Part shown: in pieces, positions 52,955-62,535 of the stretch
Numbering within the stretch: the first letter of the stretch is position 1
How the letters are laid out: each line of letters begins with the position of its first letter
Source of the DNA: Pseudomonadota bacterium
GTDB lineage: Bacteria; Pseudomonadota; Alphaproteobacteria; Rhizobiales; MH13
NCBI GenBank assembly: GCA_039024915.1
Contig: JBCCPK010000004.1
Location: 124,001 to 188,000, forward strand
Reading direction: 5' to 3'
DNA length: 64,000 nucleotides
Notes under the pieces: generated by a model
What the model saw: the letters and a program-made list of their open reading frames with translations, nothing else
Told to the model about the DNA's origin: nothing
Databases searched by the model: none
Position numbers and translations under genes: made by a program

Positions 52955-54598
52955 ATGGAACGGCTCATGAACCGGATCGTGTCTGACAAGGCGAATTACG
53001 ATGCCGCTTATCGCGGCCATAGCTGGTCACTGCCAGCGCAACTTAATATGGGCGCGCAGATCGCCGATGAACCCGTCGACCGCTCCTACGATGCCCCTGC
53101 CATAATCGATGGCTCGAGCGGGGAAGTGCTGACCTTCGGCCAGCTTTCCGCCATGGCGGCAAGGCTCACAGGTGCCCTCATGCGCGAAGGGGCAAAACGT
53201 GGCGATCGTGTTGCCGTGATTGCACCGCAAGGCTTCTCGACGGCCATTGTTCATGCTGCAATCCTGCGCGCCGGCCTTGTGGGCGTTCCGCTTTCTGAAC
53301 GTTACGGGCGCGATGCGCTCGAGCATCGCTTGAATGACAGCGGCGCGTCCTTTGCGTTTGTTTCGCCATCTGGCCGCGACAAGCTGAACAGTATTGCTGG
53401 TGGCCTCACGAGCTTGAAGACCGTGATTGATGTCGACAGCGAACCTGCCTCCACCACGTCCCTGGAAACATTTATTGGCGATACTGCAAGCGCTGCGGCT
53501 GTCGCCACAACGCCTGACGACCCGGCGCTCATGATCTACACATCGGGCACGACTGGTCCGGCCAAAGGCGCACTGCACGGTCACCGGGTCCTGGCCGGCC
53601 ATATGCCGGGTTTCTCCTTCGCACATGGAGACAGGATCGCGCCTGATGCGGTGTTTTACACCCCAGCGGACTGGGCGTGGGCCGGGGGGCTGCTCAACTT
53701 GCTGTTTCCGGCGCTTTCACTGGGGTTCCCCGTCGTTGCCTACGCCGATCCGGATGGGTTTGATGCCACTCAAACGCTTGAGACGATGCGGCTTCGGGGG
53801 GTGACGCACGCTTTCCTGCCGCCGACGGCGCTCAAGCTTATGCGGGCTCACGCCCCAGCCGAGGCACTCGGTGAAAGCGGTTTGCAGTCGGTCATGAGCG
53901 CAGGGGAGGCGCTTGGCCGCGAGACATTCCATTGGGCTCGTGAGGCTTTTGGTTTTGCTATCGCTGAAGCTTACGGGCAAACCGAAGCCAACCTTGTGAT
54001 TGGATCATCTGTAGCCCATGGCGCTATGCGCGAAGGTGCCACCGGACGACCGGTTCCCGGACACCGGGTTTATGTGGTGCGTGAAGATGGGACGGAAACC
54101 GAGCCCGGTGAGGTGGGGGAGATCGCGGTGGGCCTGCCCGACCCGGTCGCGTTTCTCGGCTATTGGCAAGTGGAGGACGCGACGCGCCGGAAGAAGCGGC
54201 AATCAGAAACGCTCGGCGCGTTGCTGATGACCGGCGATATGGCGATGCGCGACATGGACGGCTTTATCTGGTTTGTGGGCCGCGATGACGATGTCATTAC
54301 ATCGTCCGGTCATCGTATCGGTCCCGGGGAGATTGAAGACTGTCTGACGAGCCACCCAGCGGTTTCGATGGCGGCGGTGATTGGCGTCCCCGATCCTGTG
54401 CGAACACAGATTGTCCGGGCATTTGTGGTTTTGCGCAACGGGCACAGGGACGATGACGCGATGGCTCGCGATCTGCGAGCCCATGTGCGCGCAAACCTCG
54501 CCGCTCACGAATACCCGCGAGAGATCCGGTTTGTAGACCGTTTGCCCATGACGACCACTGGCAAGATCATCCGCCGCATGCTCAAGGGCATGGATTAA
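52955..54598 (+). CDS. AMP-forming acyl-CoA synthetase
   Basis: A 547-aa ANL-superfamily ligase: carboxylate + ATP + CoA to acyl-CoA. The P-loop is MIYTSGTTGPAKGALHGH, the adenine-binding block is AEAYGQTEANLVIG, the hinge/A8 region is LLMTGDMAMRDMDGFIWFVGRDDDVITSSGHRIGPGEIE, and the A10 lysine is in PMTTTGKIIRRML. The sequence resembles medium-chain or benzoate-type synthetases, e.g. AcsM. Start is ATG 52955 or 52970. Substrate is unknown; it probably belongs with the RidA and transporter genes. Confidence 0.88.
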   Translation: MERLMNRIVSDKANYDAAYRGHSWSLPAQLNMGAQIADEPVDRSYDAPAIIDGSSGEVLTFGQLSAMAARLTGALMREGAKRGDRVAVIAPQGFSTAIVHAAILRAGLVGVPLSERYGRDALEHRLNDSGASFAFVSPSGRDKLNSIAGGLTSLKTVIDVDSEPASTTSLETFIGDTASAAAVATTPDDPALMIYTSGTTGPAKGALHGHRVLAGHMPGFSFAHGDRIAPDAVFYTPADWAWAGGLLNLLFPALSLGFPVVAYADPDGFDATQTLETMRLRGVTHAFLPPTALKLMRAHAPAEALGESGLQSVMSAGEALGRETFHWAREAFGFAIAEAYGQTEANLVIGSSVAHGAMREGATGRPVPGHRVYVVREDGTETEPGEVGEIAVGLPDPVAFLGYWQVEDATRRKKRQSETLGALLMTGDMAMRDMDGFIWFVGRDDDVITSSGHRIGPGEIEDCLTSHPAVSMAAVIGVPDPVRTQIVRAFVVLRNGHRDDDAMARDLRAHVRANLAAHEYPREIRFVDRLPMTTTGKIIRRMLKGMD

Positions 54599-54625
54599 CC
54601 CAGTGACCGTTGGCGCGGTTCTGGT

Positions 54626-55567
54626 TTAGGCGGTTACCGCTGGCTTTAGAGGGCACGGGCCATCGGCGGGTTTCCAATTACCCAGATCGAGCCGGTCGTC
54701 AAAACGCCAGCGGCCCCAGGGCGCGTTGGGTTTGGACTTGCTTAAAGTTGCCTTCATCCCCCGCGGATAGCTTTCAAATCCCAACGATGCCAGATGGCTC
54801 TTTTGAACGTCTCCATCGATCGCCGCGAAGCCCCAGCTTTCAAGCTGCGCAGCAAGCGCGATCGTCGCCAGCTTTGAGGTGTCACGTTCGGTGTGGAACA
54901 TGCTTTCCAGCAGGAAAGTCTCATCAACGGCGTAGCCGAATAACCCGCCCACGAGTTCGCAATCTTTGTTCCACACCTCAAGTGTGTGCATGACATGGTC
55001 GTCGTACAAATCCAGCATGACCGCCATCATCCCCGGGTGCAGCCAGGTGAGCGGCACGCGCCCATCGCGCGGAGCGGCGCACCCGCTCAACACCCCAATC
55101 GGATCGCGGTCAAAGGTGAAGCGGTAGCGATCAGATCGCAGAATTCGGGCCATGTTTTTTTGGATGTGAAGACGGCCTGGCATCAGAAGGCAAATTGCGT
55201 TTGGCGCCAGCCATTTAGGCGGCATGACGTGACCGGATAGGTGCATGCCCCGCCGAAAGCCTTCGACGATGTGGTCCGTTTCGCGTCGCCCGAGCATGCC
55301 CGCAAGGTCGTCCATGCGCGATAGGCGATCTTCGGGGTTGGGCAACTGCGCTCGGCTTTCAGGTGAGCCAAAAGCATAGCGCAGCCACATGATGAGCATG
55401 CTTGGTATGGCCGGTAGACGTTTTGGCCGAAGCGTGTACGCGCCGGCGAGTACGGTACGCTTGACGGTCTGCCCGAGGGTTTCGCGTGGTATGGGCCAGT
55501 TGCCTGTGGATGCATCGCGGACACGCGATCGTGGCGGATATAGGACCTCATTTTCGCTCGTTGCCAT
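54626..55567 (-). CDS. Divergent leucyl/phenylalanyl-tRNA-protein transferase (Aat) paralogue
   Basis: A 313-aa protein, longer than Aat (~235 aa) by an N-terminal part of ~90 residues. The core matches Aat: YRFTFDRDPIGVLSGCAAPRD, TWLHPGMMAVMLDLYDDHVMHTLEVW with Glu197, ELVGGLFGYAVDETFLLESMF, SKLATIALAAQLE and IDGDVQKSHLASLGFE. In E. coli Aat the last motif reads IDCQV; here Asp251 is kept but the catalytic Gln is Asp253. The RGIFPWFSP block that forms the usual amino-acid pocket is not recognisable. It is the last gene of a flippase-CelD-Aat operon, 25 nt after the CelD-like stop. An aminoacyl or acyl transfer to a cell-surface glycan is inferred. Confidence 0.8.
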   Translation of the reverse strand: MATSENEVLYPPRSRVRDASTGNWPIPRETLGQTVKRTVLAGAYTLRPKRLPAIPSMLIMWLRYAFGSPESRAQLPNPEDRLSRMDDLAGMLGRRETDHIVEGFRRGMHLSGHVMPPKWLAPNAICLLMPGRLHIQKNMARILRSDRYRFTFDRDPIGVLSGCAAPRDGRVPLTWLHPGMMAVMLDLYDDHVMHTLEVWNKDCELVGGLFGYAVDETFLLESMFHTERDTSKLATIALAAQLESWGFAAIDGDVQKSHLASLGFESYPRGMKATLSKSKPNAPWGRWRFDDRLDLGNWKPADGPCPLKPAVTA

Positions 55568-55592
55568 AGCCGAATTCCTTGTTCCCTGCCTT

Positions 55593-56801
55593 TTAGCTTC
55601 CGCCCGAGCTGCGTGTGGACAGAGCGTTCAGAGACCTAAGCGCTCCCTTCGTTGCGGTGCGCGCGCGGACGCGAGCGGTTTCCGCCAACAAGATCGTTCG
55701 ATAGGAGACGCTTCCGCCGGGGGCGAGGTCGATGAGAAGGTCTGCAAGCTGCCATCGGTGCGGCCAAAGACGACCCGCAATTACGCTATCGGAACCTGCC
55801 AGGCTGTCGATCTTGAACGGTTGGCCGTTCTCAGCGGCGAGGCCCAAAAGGTCTGCGGTCGCTTCGTGCAGGTTAATTGTTCCCGGAGCAAAGGGCCGCA
55901 TGGCCTCGTCGTAGGCGGTTTTCCAGGGCATCCAGACGGGGTCTTTTTGAGCGCTTGAACGGATCCAGACCGTCGATGCGATGGCCTTACCATTGCTCAA
56001 AGTTGTGTAGACGCGGGCAGCGCGGTCGACGCCTAGGTTCAGGATGGCGGTACGGAAAAAGCCGTCATGGCCGATGGTCTTGAGGGCTGTTCCACGCTCG
56101 CCCTTCCAGCCGGAGGCTTCCAGTTCGAAGAAGGTATCAAGTGCGCGGGCGAGGGTCGGCAAGGTTGTGGCGCAAAGCAGTTCTGTGCTGCCATGCGCAT
56201 CAAGGCGGCGCTTTGCTTTGCGGATGCTGGCGTTGCTCTTTTTGGTTTGTACATCGCGAAGGGTGGTTGATTGAGGCGATGCGATGTCGAGGCCTGCTCG
56301 CTCAAACCGCTCGGTCACTGCGTGGTTGAGGCCGCGCGCGTCCAGAACAGCGATCAGATGCTGCCAGAATGCGCCGTCGGTGCGCAGCATAGGAAGCCGC
56401 AGGACTGGCGGCCCGTTATCGTGCTGCATGGCAGCGTCGAGCAGTCCGTTTATTGCGGCTCGAGGATCGTCTGCATCAACCAGCGGTGTTCCAATAACGC
56501 TGTAAGGATGTTGCCAAACGCTCAAGGGTTTTGGCGTCGGCAGGGGGCCATATCGTCCCTCGGCGCGATGCACCGGCATCACGCCGATACTGAGCTGTGA
56601 CTGAGGGTCGATGGCCGAACAATTGCCGGTATCGCGCGGGGCGAGATACGCAAAAGCGGGTTCAAGCACGGCCGGTTGAAAGAAGACGTTTGGCTCGACC
56701 GACTGGCCACTGAGCACGCGATAGCCGTGTGGACCCCGGGTTTGATCGGTTGGGGCACGCGGTTGCCGCGTAGACTGAACGCTGGTTGCGGCCGTGCTCA
56801 T
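55593..56801 (-). CDS. CelD/BcsL-like GNAT-fold acyltransferase
   Basis: A 402-aa protein of the CelD/FemAB-like double-GNAT group used in cellulose and other exopolysaccharide loci. The diagnostic block is IRKAKRRLDAHGS followed ~30 residues on by FFELEASGWKGERGTAL, then a C-terminal strand/helix region (TINLHEATADLLGLAAENG). It has no signal peptide or membrane helix, so it acts in the cytoplasm. It overlaps the flippase gene by ATGA (56798-56801) and precedes the Aat-like gene. FemAB-fold proteins use aminoacyl-tRNA or acyl-CoA; which applies here is not shown. Confidence 0.75.
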   Translation of the reverse strand: MSTAATSVQSTRQPRAPTDQTRGPHGYRVLSGQSVEPNVFFQPAVLEPAFAYLAPRDTGNCSAIDPQSQLSIGVMPVHRAEGRYGPLPTPKPLSVWQHPYSVIGTPLVDADDPRAAINGLLDAAMQHDNGPPVLRLPMLRTDGAFWQHLIAVLDARGLNHAVTERFERAGLDIASPQSTTLRDVQTKKSNASIRKAKRRLDAHGSTELLCATTLPTLARALDTFFELEASGWKGERGTALKTIGHDGFFRTAILNLGVDRAARVYTTLSNGKAIASTVWIRSSAQKDPVWMPWKTAYDEAMRPFAPGTINLHEATADLLGLAAENGQPFKIDSLAGSDSVIAGRLWPHRWQLADLLIDLAPGGSVSYRTILLAETARVRARTATKGALRSLNALSTRSSGGS

Positions 56802-58258
56802 TCAGCGGGTCCGGGAGCTGCTTTCGGATCGGCGGGTGATGAGGGCTGCGGTTTGACATCGTCGGGACGGTTAAGCCGGCCGACAACGCCGATAAAACTG
56901 ACTATGCCAAGATGGCGCCTCACCATGATCATCAGCAAGACACCTTCGCACAGCATGGCAGTCGCCGTGGCGATGGCTGCGCCGACCAGGCCGGTTGTCG
57001 GAATAAGGACCAAATTCAGACAAAGGTTGATACTGAACACCACGCCGTAGACCCATGCCGCCGTCTTTTGTGCGTTGGCCATCGTGAGCATGGCCTCCGC
57101 CGGCCCAAAGGCGGATCGGACTGTGACACCTGCCATGAGAATGGCGAGAAAAATCATGCCATCTTCGAAGCCATCGCCGAAAATGCCGAGGATAAACCGT
57201 CCTGCAAACAGGAGCATCACAGTCAGGCAAACGGTTGGCCAGAACATCCAGTTGATCGCGTCAGCAACGGTTCGCCGCAGCGCGGGGCCGTCGTTTGCAG
57301 CATGGTATTGCGCGATTTTGTGCATCGTTGCGACGCGGATGGCGAAGGATACGAAGTGCACAAGGGCAAGCGTTTTGGCCGCGGCGTAGTAGACCGCGAC
57401 CTGATCGGGGGGGATAAACCAGCCGGCGACCAGGACATCGGTGTTGATCATCAGAAGGATGAAGCCTTCGACGAGAATCATTGGTGCGGCGGCGGCAATC
57501 CACGGGCTGATGGACCCCTCCATTGGGCCCTTGCCGATCTTCGCAATCAAGCGCCGTCGCATTGCGAGAAATTGGCCAATGGTGATCGCCCATACACCGA
57601 TAACCGTCGCAATCATTGCGGTTGTCGCGGAGGCAGGTACCCCAACAGCGGTTATCGCAACGAAGAGTATCAAGATCAGTAGGGGACGGATCAGGAAAGG
57701 GGGAACGGTGACCAGATCCGTCCAGTCGTACGCCTGGGCGACACCGTCGGTGTTATCGACCCATGTCAGCATGGGCAGACAGAATGCAGCCAGGACAAGC
57801 GGCATTACAAACGCCTGACTGACGAGATCAGGGAACGCAAAAATAACCGCCACACCTGCTGCGGCGATAAGTGTTGAGAGACCAACGTTGAACCAGGCCC
57901 CCTTGACGATGACGCCGCGCAATTCGGCGATGCGGCCCTCGTCACGCAGTTGAGGTATGAAACGCAGCAGGCCGGTCGGAAAGCCGACGCCTGCGAAAAC
58001 GGAAATGACGACGACCCATACCCAGATGATGGCGTAGACGCCGTACTCGTAAGCGCCGAGCATGCGGGCGAGAACGACCTGCCCCCCATAGGCAACCACC
58101 GCTGCGAGAACGCGCACGGCGAATGCGAACAGCGCTGACCGAGCCGCCACAGACCGGGGGCCGTCGTCGGCGAGAGCCAGATCAATTTTCTCTGCAAACG
58201 GGGCCACTTTGGCGCCGATCCCAGGCAGCTTGCCTGCCAGGTTTTGGAAATGTCCCAC
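56798..58258 (-). CDS. Wzx-type flippase of the CelD/Aat operon
   Basis: A 486-aa MOP-superfamily exporter with about 12-14 hydrophobic segments, starting after a 40-residue soluble lead with SVAARSALFAFAVRVLAAVVAYGGQVVLARMLGAYEYGVYAIIW, the classic first block. It ends in a Pro-rich cytoplasmic tail. It is first in the minus-strand operon with the CelD- and Aat-like genes and unrelated in detail to the flippase at 11221. Its substrate is likely a lipid-linked glycan. No glycosyltransferase lies in this operon. Confidence 0.85.
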   Translation of the reverse strand: MGHFQNLAGKLPGIGAKVAPFAEKIDLALADDGPRSVAARSALFAFAVRVLAAVVAYGGQVVLARMLGAYEYGVYAIIWVWVVVISVFAGVGFPTGLLRFIPQLRDEGRIAELRGVIVKGAWFNVGLSTLIAAAGVAVIFAFPDLVSQAFVMPLVLAAFCLPMLTWVDNTDGVAQAYDWTDLVTVPPFLIRPLLILILFVAITAVGVPASATTAMIATVIGVWAITIGQFLAMRRRLIAKIGKGPMEGSISPWIAAAAPMILVEGFILLMINTDVLVAGWFIPPDQVAVYYAAAKTLALVHFVSFAIRVATMHKIAQYHAANDGPALRRTVADAINWMFWPTVCLTVMLLFAGRFILGIFGDGFEDGMIFLAILMAGVTVRSAFGPAEAMLTMANAQKTAAWVYGVVFSINLCLNLVLIPTTGLVGAAIATATAMLCEGVLLMIMVRRHLGIVSFIGVVGRLNRPDDVKPQPSSPADPKAAPGPAE

Positions 58259-58423
58259 GCGAGTTTGTCCCTTCCGTCGGGAGCAGCGCTACCATTGGCG
58301 TCTTAAAGGCGCGTTCGCGTGAATGGTTGCCCAAGCGTAAAGGTTGTTCTTAACCGTATTTCAACGCTGAGAGGATTATGTCGCTAGCTAAATAATTGTC
58401 CAATTTTCCGTTCAGGTGCTGAC

Positions 58424-60466
58424 ATGAAATCGATGACCATCCGCCAGCGTATTCTGCTGTGCTGCGCTATCCCTCTCGTCGCAATGGTCGCGTTTGCCGG
58501 CTTCATGCTGAAGACAGCATGGAACGATTCGCGCAGCTCGGCGTTTGTCTCCGAAGTGCTGGTCAAAGCGAGCCTATTGTCTGATGTGGTTCACGGGCTG
58601 CAGGCCGAACGCGGACAGTCTGCCGGCTTTCTTTCATCGGACGGACAGTCATTTGCCTCGTCCTTGCCACAGCAGCGCGCTGCCGCAGACCGGGCCTATG
58701 CTGCTGTCGATGCTATGCTTGCCGACCTGAGCGGGTCGCTGCAGCAGGTTTTCGCAAGCTTCAGAGATGAAATACAGCGCGACCGTGAGCGTATCGTCGA
58801 GATGCGCACCCAGGTCGATAGTCAAGCGGCGCAGGTTGGCCAAATGGCCGGCGTCTACACCGAGGTTATTCATCATCTGATCATCGCCATAGAAGGCATT
58901 GAAGACTTTGCCAACAGTGGGCTCATGGCCGAGCGAATTGAGGCTTATGTCGCTCTTATTCATGCCAAGGAAGCCGCTGGCCTTGAGAGAGCGATGGGCG
59001 CTGCCGGCTTCGGTTCGGGTACGTTTACAGAGCCGGTCTACGCCCGAATGCTGACGCTGCAGGGGACTCAAGAAACTGACATCGCCATCTTCCAGCGTCT
59101 TGCGCCGGATAGCTCCGTTGCAAATTTCCAATCGATTGTCGGTGAGCGTATCGTACAGCCTTTGGATGCCGCGCGCGCCGTTGCGCGCAGCGCGCCATTT
59201 GGCGGGGATGTTTCCAGCGTGACGGCAGCCCGCTGGTGGGATATCTCCACAGCGCGTATCAATGCGATCAAGCAAGTCGAAGACGGTTTGATAGCCGATA
59301 TCAAGAGCTTGGCTGCTGATATGCGAGCGGTCGCCATGCGGGTCTTCGTAATCGAAGCTGTGATTGTTGTGCTGGTATTGGTGGGTACCTTAGCTTTTGT
59401 CTTGAAGGTGGCCGGGCAAATCACCTCTGGAATAGGCCGGGTCTCGAATGCGATGTCCAAACTGTCGAACCAGGACTATGATTTCGATCTACCCGACAGT
59501 GATCGCGGCGACGAAATCGGCATCATGTCGCGTTCGGTCGAGGAGTTCCGCCAAGGAGCTCTGGAGCGTACCCGCATGCGTGAGGAGGTTGAGCAGCAAC
59601 AAACCACGCGCCTCGAGCGGCAAGCGAAGGTCGACACTCTCATTGCCTCGTTCAGGACCGAGGCCGCAGCTTTGCTTGATGCGGTCGGCCAGAATTCCGA
59701 TCAGCTGGCGGCGGCTGTCGATGCCCTCAATGGTGTCTCGGCTGCCTCCCGCGAGCAGGTTACCGGTACCTCCACGGCATCGGAGGAAGCGTCTGCAAAC
59801 GTTCAGACCGTGGCGGCAGCTACGGAAGAGCTGTCATCATCGATTGAAGAAATCTCGCGGCAAGTCGTGCAGGCGAACGAGATTGTGAACCAGGCTACCG
59901 TCTCGGCAAACACGTCGAGCGATCAGGTTGTGCAGCTTGCGCAAGCCGCCCAGCAGATCGGTGATGTGGTGTCGCTCATTCAGGACATTGCCGAACAGAC
60001 GAATTTGCTTGCCCTTAATGCGACCATCGAAGCGGCACGTGCCGGTGAGATGGGCAAGGGCTTCGCGGTGGTCGCATCAGAAGTGAAGTCGCTGGCCAAC
60101 CAGACTGCAAAGGCCACCGAGGAGATCGCCACGCAGATTGCAGGCATTCAGGGATCGACCAGCCAGTCGGCTGACGCCATCAAAGGCATCGCCGAGACCA
60201 TGCGGGACGTTCAGACCTACACCAATGCAATCGCCGCCGCGGTGGAAGAGCAGGGCTCTGCGACAGCGGAGATATCTCGCAACATCGCAGAAGCCGCGTC
60301 GGGGACTGGTCAAGTCGCCGAAGCCATGGTCACCATGAGCCAAGCTGTCGATGAAACATCGCAGTCGGCCGGTCAGGTCGATATGGCATCAGGTGAGGTT
60401 GCCGAGCGATCGGCGCGGTTGCGCCAGATCGTCGATCAGTTCCTCGATGAGGTCGCCGCCGCGTAA
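58424..60466 (+). CDS. Methyl-accepting chemotaxis protein with NIT sensor domain
   Basis: A 680-aa chemoreceptor. Helix 1 ([19 protein letters not shown]), a periplasmic nitrate/nitrite-sensing NIT domain whose signature [19 protein letters not shown] is at residues ~53-71, helix 2 ([19 protein letters not shown]), a HAMP domain, and a signalling domain with the hairpin tip [38 protein letters not shown]. It should steer swimming by nitrate or related signals; no other che genes are here. A near-CtrA site (TTAA-N7-TCAA, 58350-58364) lies ~60 nt upstream. Confidence 0.9.
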   Translation: MKSMTIRQRILLCCAIPLVAMVAFAGFMLKTAWNDSRSSAFVSEVLVKASLLSDVVHGLQAERGQSAGFLSSDGQSFASSLPQQRAAADRAYAAVDAMLADLSGSLQQVFASFRDEIQRDRERIVEMRTQVDSQAAQVGQMAGVYTEVIHHLIIAIEGIEDFANSGLMAERIEAYVALIHAKEAAGLERAMGAAGFGSGTFTEPVYARMLTLQGTQETDIAIFQRLAPDSSVANFQSIVGERIVQPLDAARAVARSAPFGGDVSSVTAARWWDISTARINAIKQVEDGLIADIKSLAADMRAVAMRVFVIEAVIVVLVLVGTLAFVLKVAGQITSGIGRVSNAMSKLSNQDYDFDLPDSDRGDEIGIMSRSVEEFRQGALERTRMREEVEQQQTTRLERQAKVDTLIASFRTEAAALLDAVGQNSDQLAAAVDALNGVSAASREQVTGTSTASEEASANVQTVAAATEELSSSIEEISRQVVQANEIVNQATVSANTSSDQVVQLAQAAQQIGDVVSLIQDIAEQTNLLALNATIEAARAGEMGKGFAVVASEVKSLANQTAKATEEIATQIAGIQGSTSQSADAIKGIAETMRDVQTYTNAIAAAVEEQGSATAEISRNIAEAASGTGQVAEAMVTMSQAVDETSQSAGQVDMASGEVAERSARLRQIVDQFLDEVAAA

Positions 60467-60482
60467 AGGGCTTGGCTATAAA

Positions 60483-61037
60483 TCAAGCCGAGAAGCCACC
60501 GGTTTCCATGTACGCGATCTCTTCGGGCGTCGATTGGCGCCCGAGGATCGCGTTGCGGTGGGGGAAACGGCCAAATCGACGGATCGCATCCATGTGCAGC
60601 AAGGCATAGTAGTAGGCGTCCTGATTACCCAGTTGGCGGTAGATATCGCAGCACAGATCCTGCTGGCTCATATCCTCTGAATGCATATAGGGCAGATAGA
60701 AAAAGGCCCTGTCCATCCCGCGGTAGGCTTTGTCATAATTCTTCGCCCGGCTTGCATCGGCGAGGATGCAGGCGGCGTCATCGCTTGAAAACGCGTCGGC
60801 GGTTCCCCGGAACAGGTTACGCGGCAGCTGATCAAGGCAGAGAATTAGTGCCAGCGCTGTGTGAGGAGCGTCCTCCCACGCTTTGAGTTCGCCGGCGCGG
60901 GCTTGGGTCACCAGGTGACCAAAACGGTCTTTCAGCATGGCATCGGTCTCGTCAGACTGGCTGAACCAACCCGCTTCACCGATGTCCCACCAGGTTGCGA
61001 GCAAGTCCAATGCTTCGTCTTCACGCTCAATGCCCAT
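60483..61037 (-). CDS. DUF924 family protein
   Basis: A 184-aa soluble protein. Family blocks are LALILCLDQLPRNLFRGTADAFSSD, DRAFFYLPYMHSEDMSQQD and the end HMDAIRRFGRFPHRNAILGRQSTPEE. The fold is predicted all-helical; the function of DUF924 is not established. It is convergent with the chemoreceptor gene (16 nt between stops) and divergent from the TusA-like gene. No functional link with its neighbours is apparent. Confidence 0.85.
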   Translation of the reverse strand: MGIEREDEALDLLATWWDIGEAGWFSQSDETDAMLKDRFGHLVTQARAGELKAWEDAPHTALALILCLDQLPRNLFRGTADAFSSDDAACILADASRAKNYDKAYRGMDRAFFYLPYMHSEDMSQQDLCCDIYRQLGNQDAYYYALLHMDAIRRFGRFPHRNAILGRQSTPEEIAYMETGGFSA

Positions 61038-61147
61038 TGGCCACTCCTTTTGGTGCGTTGTTTTGGGGGCCGGTTATGTTTTGGCTGGTGCCCAACAGCC
61101 GGCTTATGCGAGATGCTTACATGGACCGTGGTGACCTACAAATCGGG

Positions 61148-61372
61148 ATGATCAGCAAGACGGTCGATTGTGTGGGGCAGAAGTGCCCGCTGCCGGTTCT
61201 GCGCGCGCGAAAGGCTCTGGGTCTCCAGCCAAAAGGTGCGCTTGTTGAAGTCCTCAGCAACGATCCGGTTGCCCTATTGGATATCCCGCATATGGCGCGC
61301 GAATGCGGCCATGAGCTGGTCGATCAATCGGTCGACGGCGAAGTGGCGCGCTTTGTGATCCGACGCGGTTGA
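61148..61372 (+). CDS. TusA-family sulfurtransferase
   Basis: A 74-aa SirA/TusA-fold protein. The signature VDCVGQKCPLPVLRARKAL puts the sulfur-carrying Cys in CPxP near residue 13. TusA proteins relay persulfide sulfur for tRNA thiolation, molybdenum cofactor or other uses. ATG 61148 gives a product of normal size; an ATG at 61121 would add nine residues. It is convergent with the COG0523 gene, 3 nt apart. Confidence 0.85.
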   Translation: MISKTVDCVGQKCPLPVLRARKALGLQPKGALVEVLSNDPVALLDIPHMARECGHELVDQSVDGEVARFVIRRG

Positions 61373-61375
61373 GGC

Positions 61376-62479
61376 TCACGCGCCGCGCAAGCAGGCCGCA
61401 AAAAGGTTTTGAACTTTATCGGTCTGATCGGAGCGCGTGATGACGACGATGCGGCTCGTTGTGTCCGGGAGTTTGGCGGCAACGGCCTCGCTCACCGGTC
61501 GGGCGGGGTGCTGAAGCGGCCCGGCAGCGTGAACCGCCCAAGGCTCGGCGGGGTCGTCGGGATGGCTCTCGCTTGCAAAGTAGGCGATGCCTTTGACCCT
61601 GAGCAACTGCCCGGGCAGGTTCATGCCCAAAAGCTCCATGAACATCTGTACGGTTCTGCTTTGAAGCGGCGCTTCGGATGTCACGACAGTACTGAAGGCG
61701 TGATGGTGGTGGTGGTGACCGTGACCGTGATCATGATTATGATGATGGTCGTCGCTGTGGCCGCTAGGCGCATGGGCGGTTACATCATGGTGATGCGCGG
61801 TCTGGTGCGCCGCGTGCCGCCTTGGCTGGATGCCCTCCGCTTGGGCCAGCAAGTCGCTGAGCCACGCGGTATCGTTCGCCAGTTCTGATGTGAGCCTCTG
61901 CCGCGCTGCTGGGTTGCGCGCGTGCACGGCGGCGGCCAGTTTCGCGTACTGCACCTCGTCGACAAGATCCCTCTTGGATATCGCCAGAACATCGGCAACC
62001 GCGATCTGCGCCGTCGCTTCAGGGGTGCCGTCCAGACTTTCGGGATCCTGCGCTGCGTCAACAACTGTTACGATACCGCCCACCAGATAACGCAGCGATA
62101 GATAGGGATGTGTCGCAAACGCACCAAGGATGGGGGTTGGGTCGGCCAGCCCGGTTGTCTCGATGATGAGTTGGCGGAACGGCTCGATACGCCCATTGTC
62201 GCGTGCGCGCAAAAGGTCCTCAAGGGTTTGCACCAGCGGCCCCTGAAGGGTGCAGCATAAGCAGCCCGAGTTGAGCTCTTTGATGAGAAGACCTTCGCCG
62301 TGACCTGCGCTTTGAGCTTCCAGAAACAAACCATCGAGGCCGACGTCACCAAACTCGTTGACGATCACCATAGAGCCCGCCAGGGCCTCGGCATGCATCA
62401 AGGTATTGAGGAACGTGGTCTTTCCGGCACCGAGAAAGCCGGAAAGCACCACGACCGGCATGCGATCGGGGCGTTTCAA
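61376..62479 (-). CDS. COG0523 (CobW-type) GTPase with His-rich loop
   Basis: A 367-aa G3E GTPase metallochaperone. Walker A GFLGAGKTT (14-22), the family metal motif CLCC (73-76), Walker B region IIETTGLADP and the guanine-specificity motif SKRD. Residues 222-260 form a loop with 19 histidines, ending in HHHHHH, that would bind Zn or another metal. The C-terminal CobW_C domain follows (LLRVKGIAYF). Likely role: handing over zinc or cobalt under limitation; the target is not shown by context. Confidence 0.88.
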   Translation of the reverse strand: MKRPDRMPVVVLSGFLGAGKTTFLNTLMHAEALAGSMVIVNEFGDVGLDGLFLEAQSAGHGEGLLIKELNSGCLCCTLQGPLVQTLEDLLRARDNGRIEPFRQLIIETTGLADPTPILGAFATHPYLSLRYLVGGIVTVVDAAQDPESLDGTPEATAQIAVADVLAISKRDLVDEVQYAKLAAAVHARNPAARQRLTSELANDTAWLSDLLAQAEGIQPRRHAAHQTAHHHDVTAHAPSGHSDDHHHNHDHGHGHHHHHHAFSTVVTSEAPLQSRTVQMFMELLGMNLPGQLLRVKGIAYFASESHPDDPAEPWAVHAAGPLQHPARPVSEAVAAKLPDTTSRIVVITRSDQTDKVQNLFAACLRGA

Positions 62480-62535
62480 CTCGGTGCTGATGGGAGCGGT
62501 TGTCGATGCGGGCAGGTTATTGATCGAACTCGATG

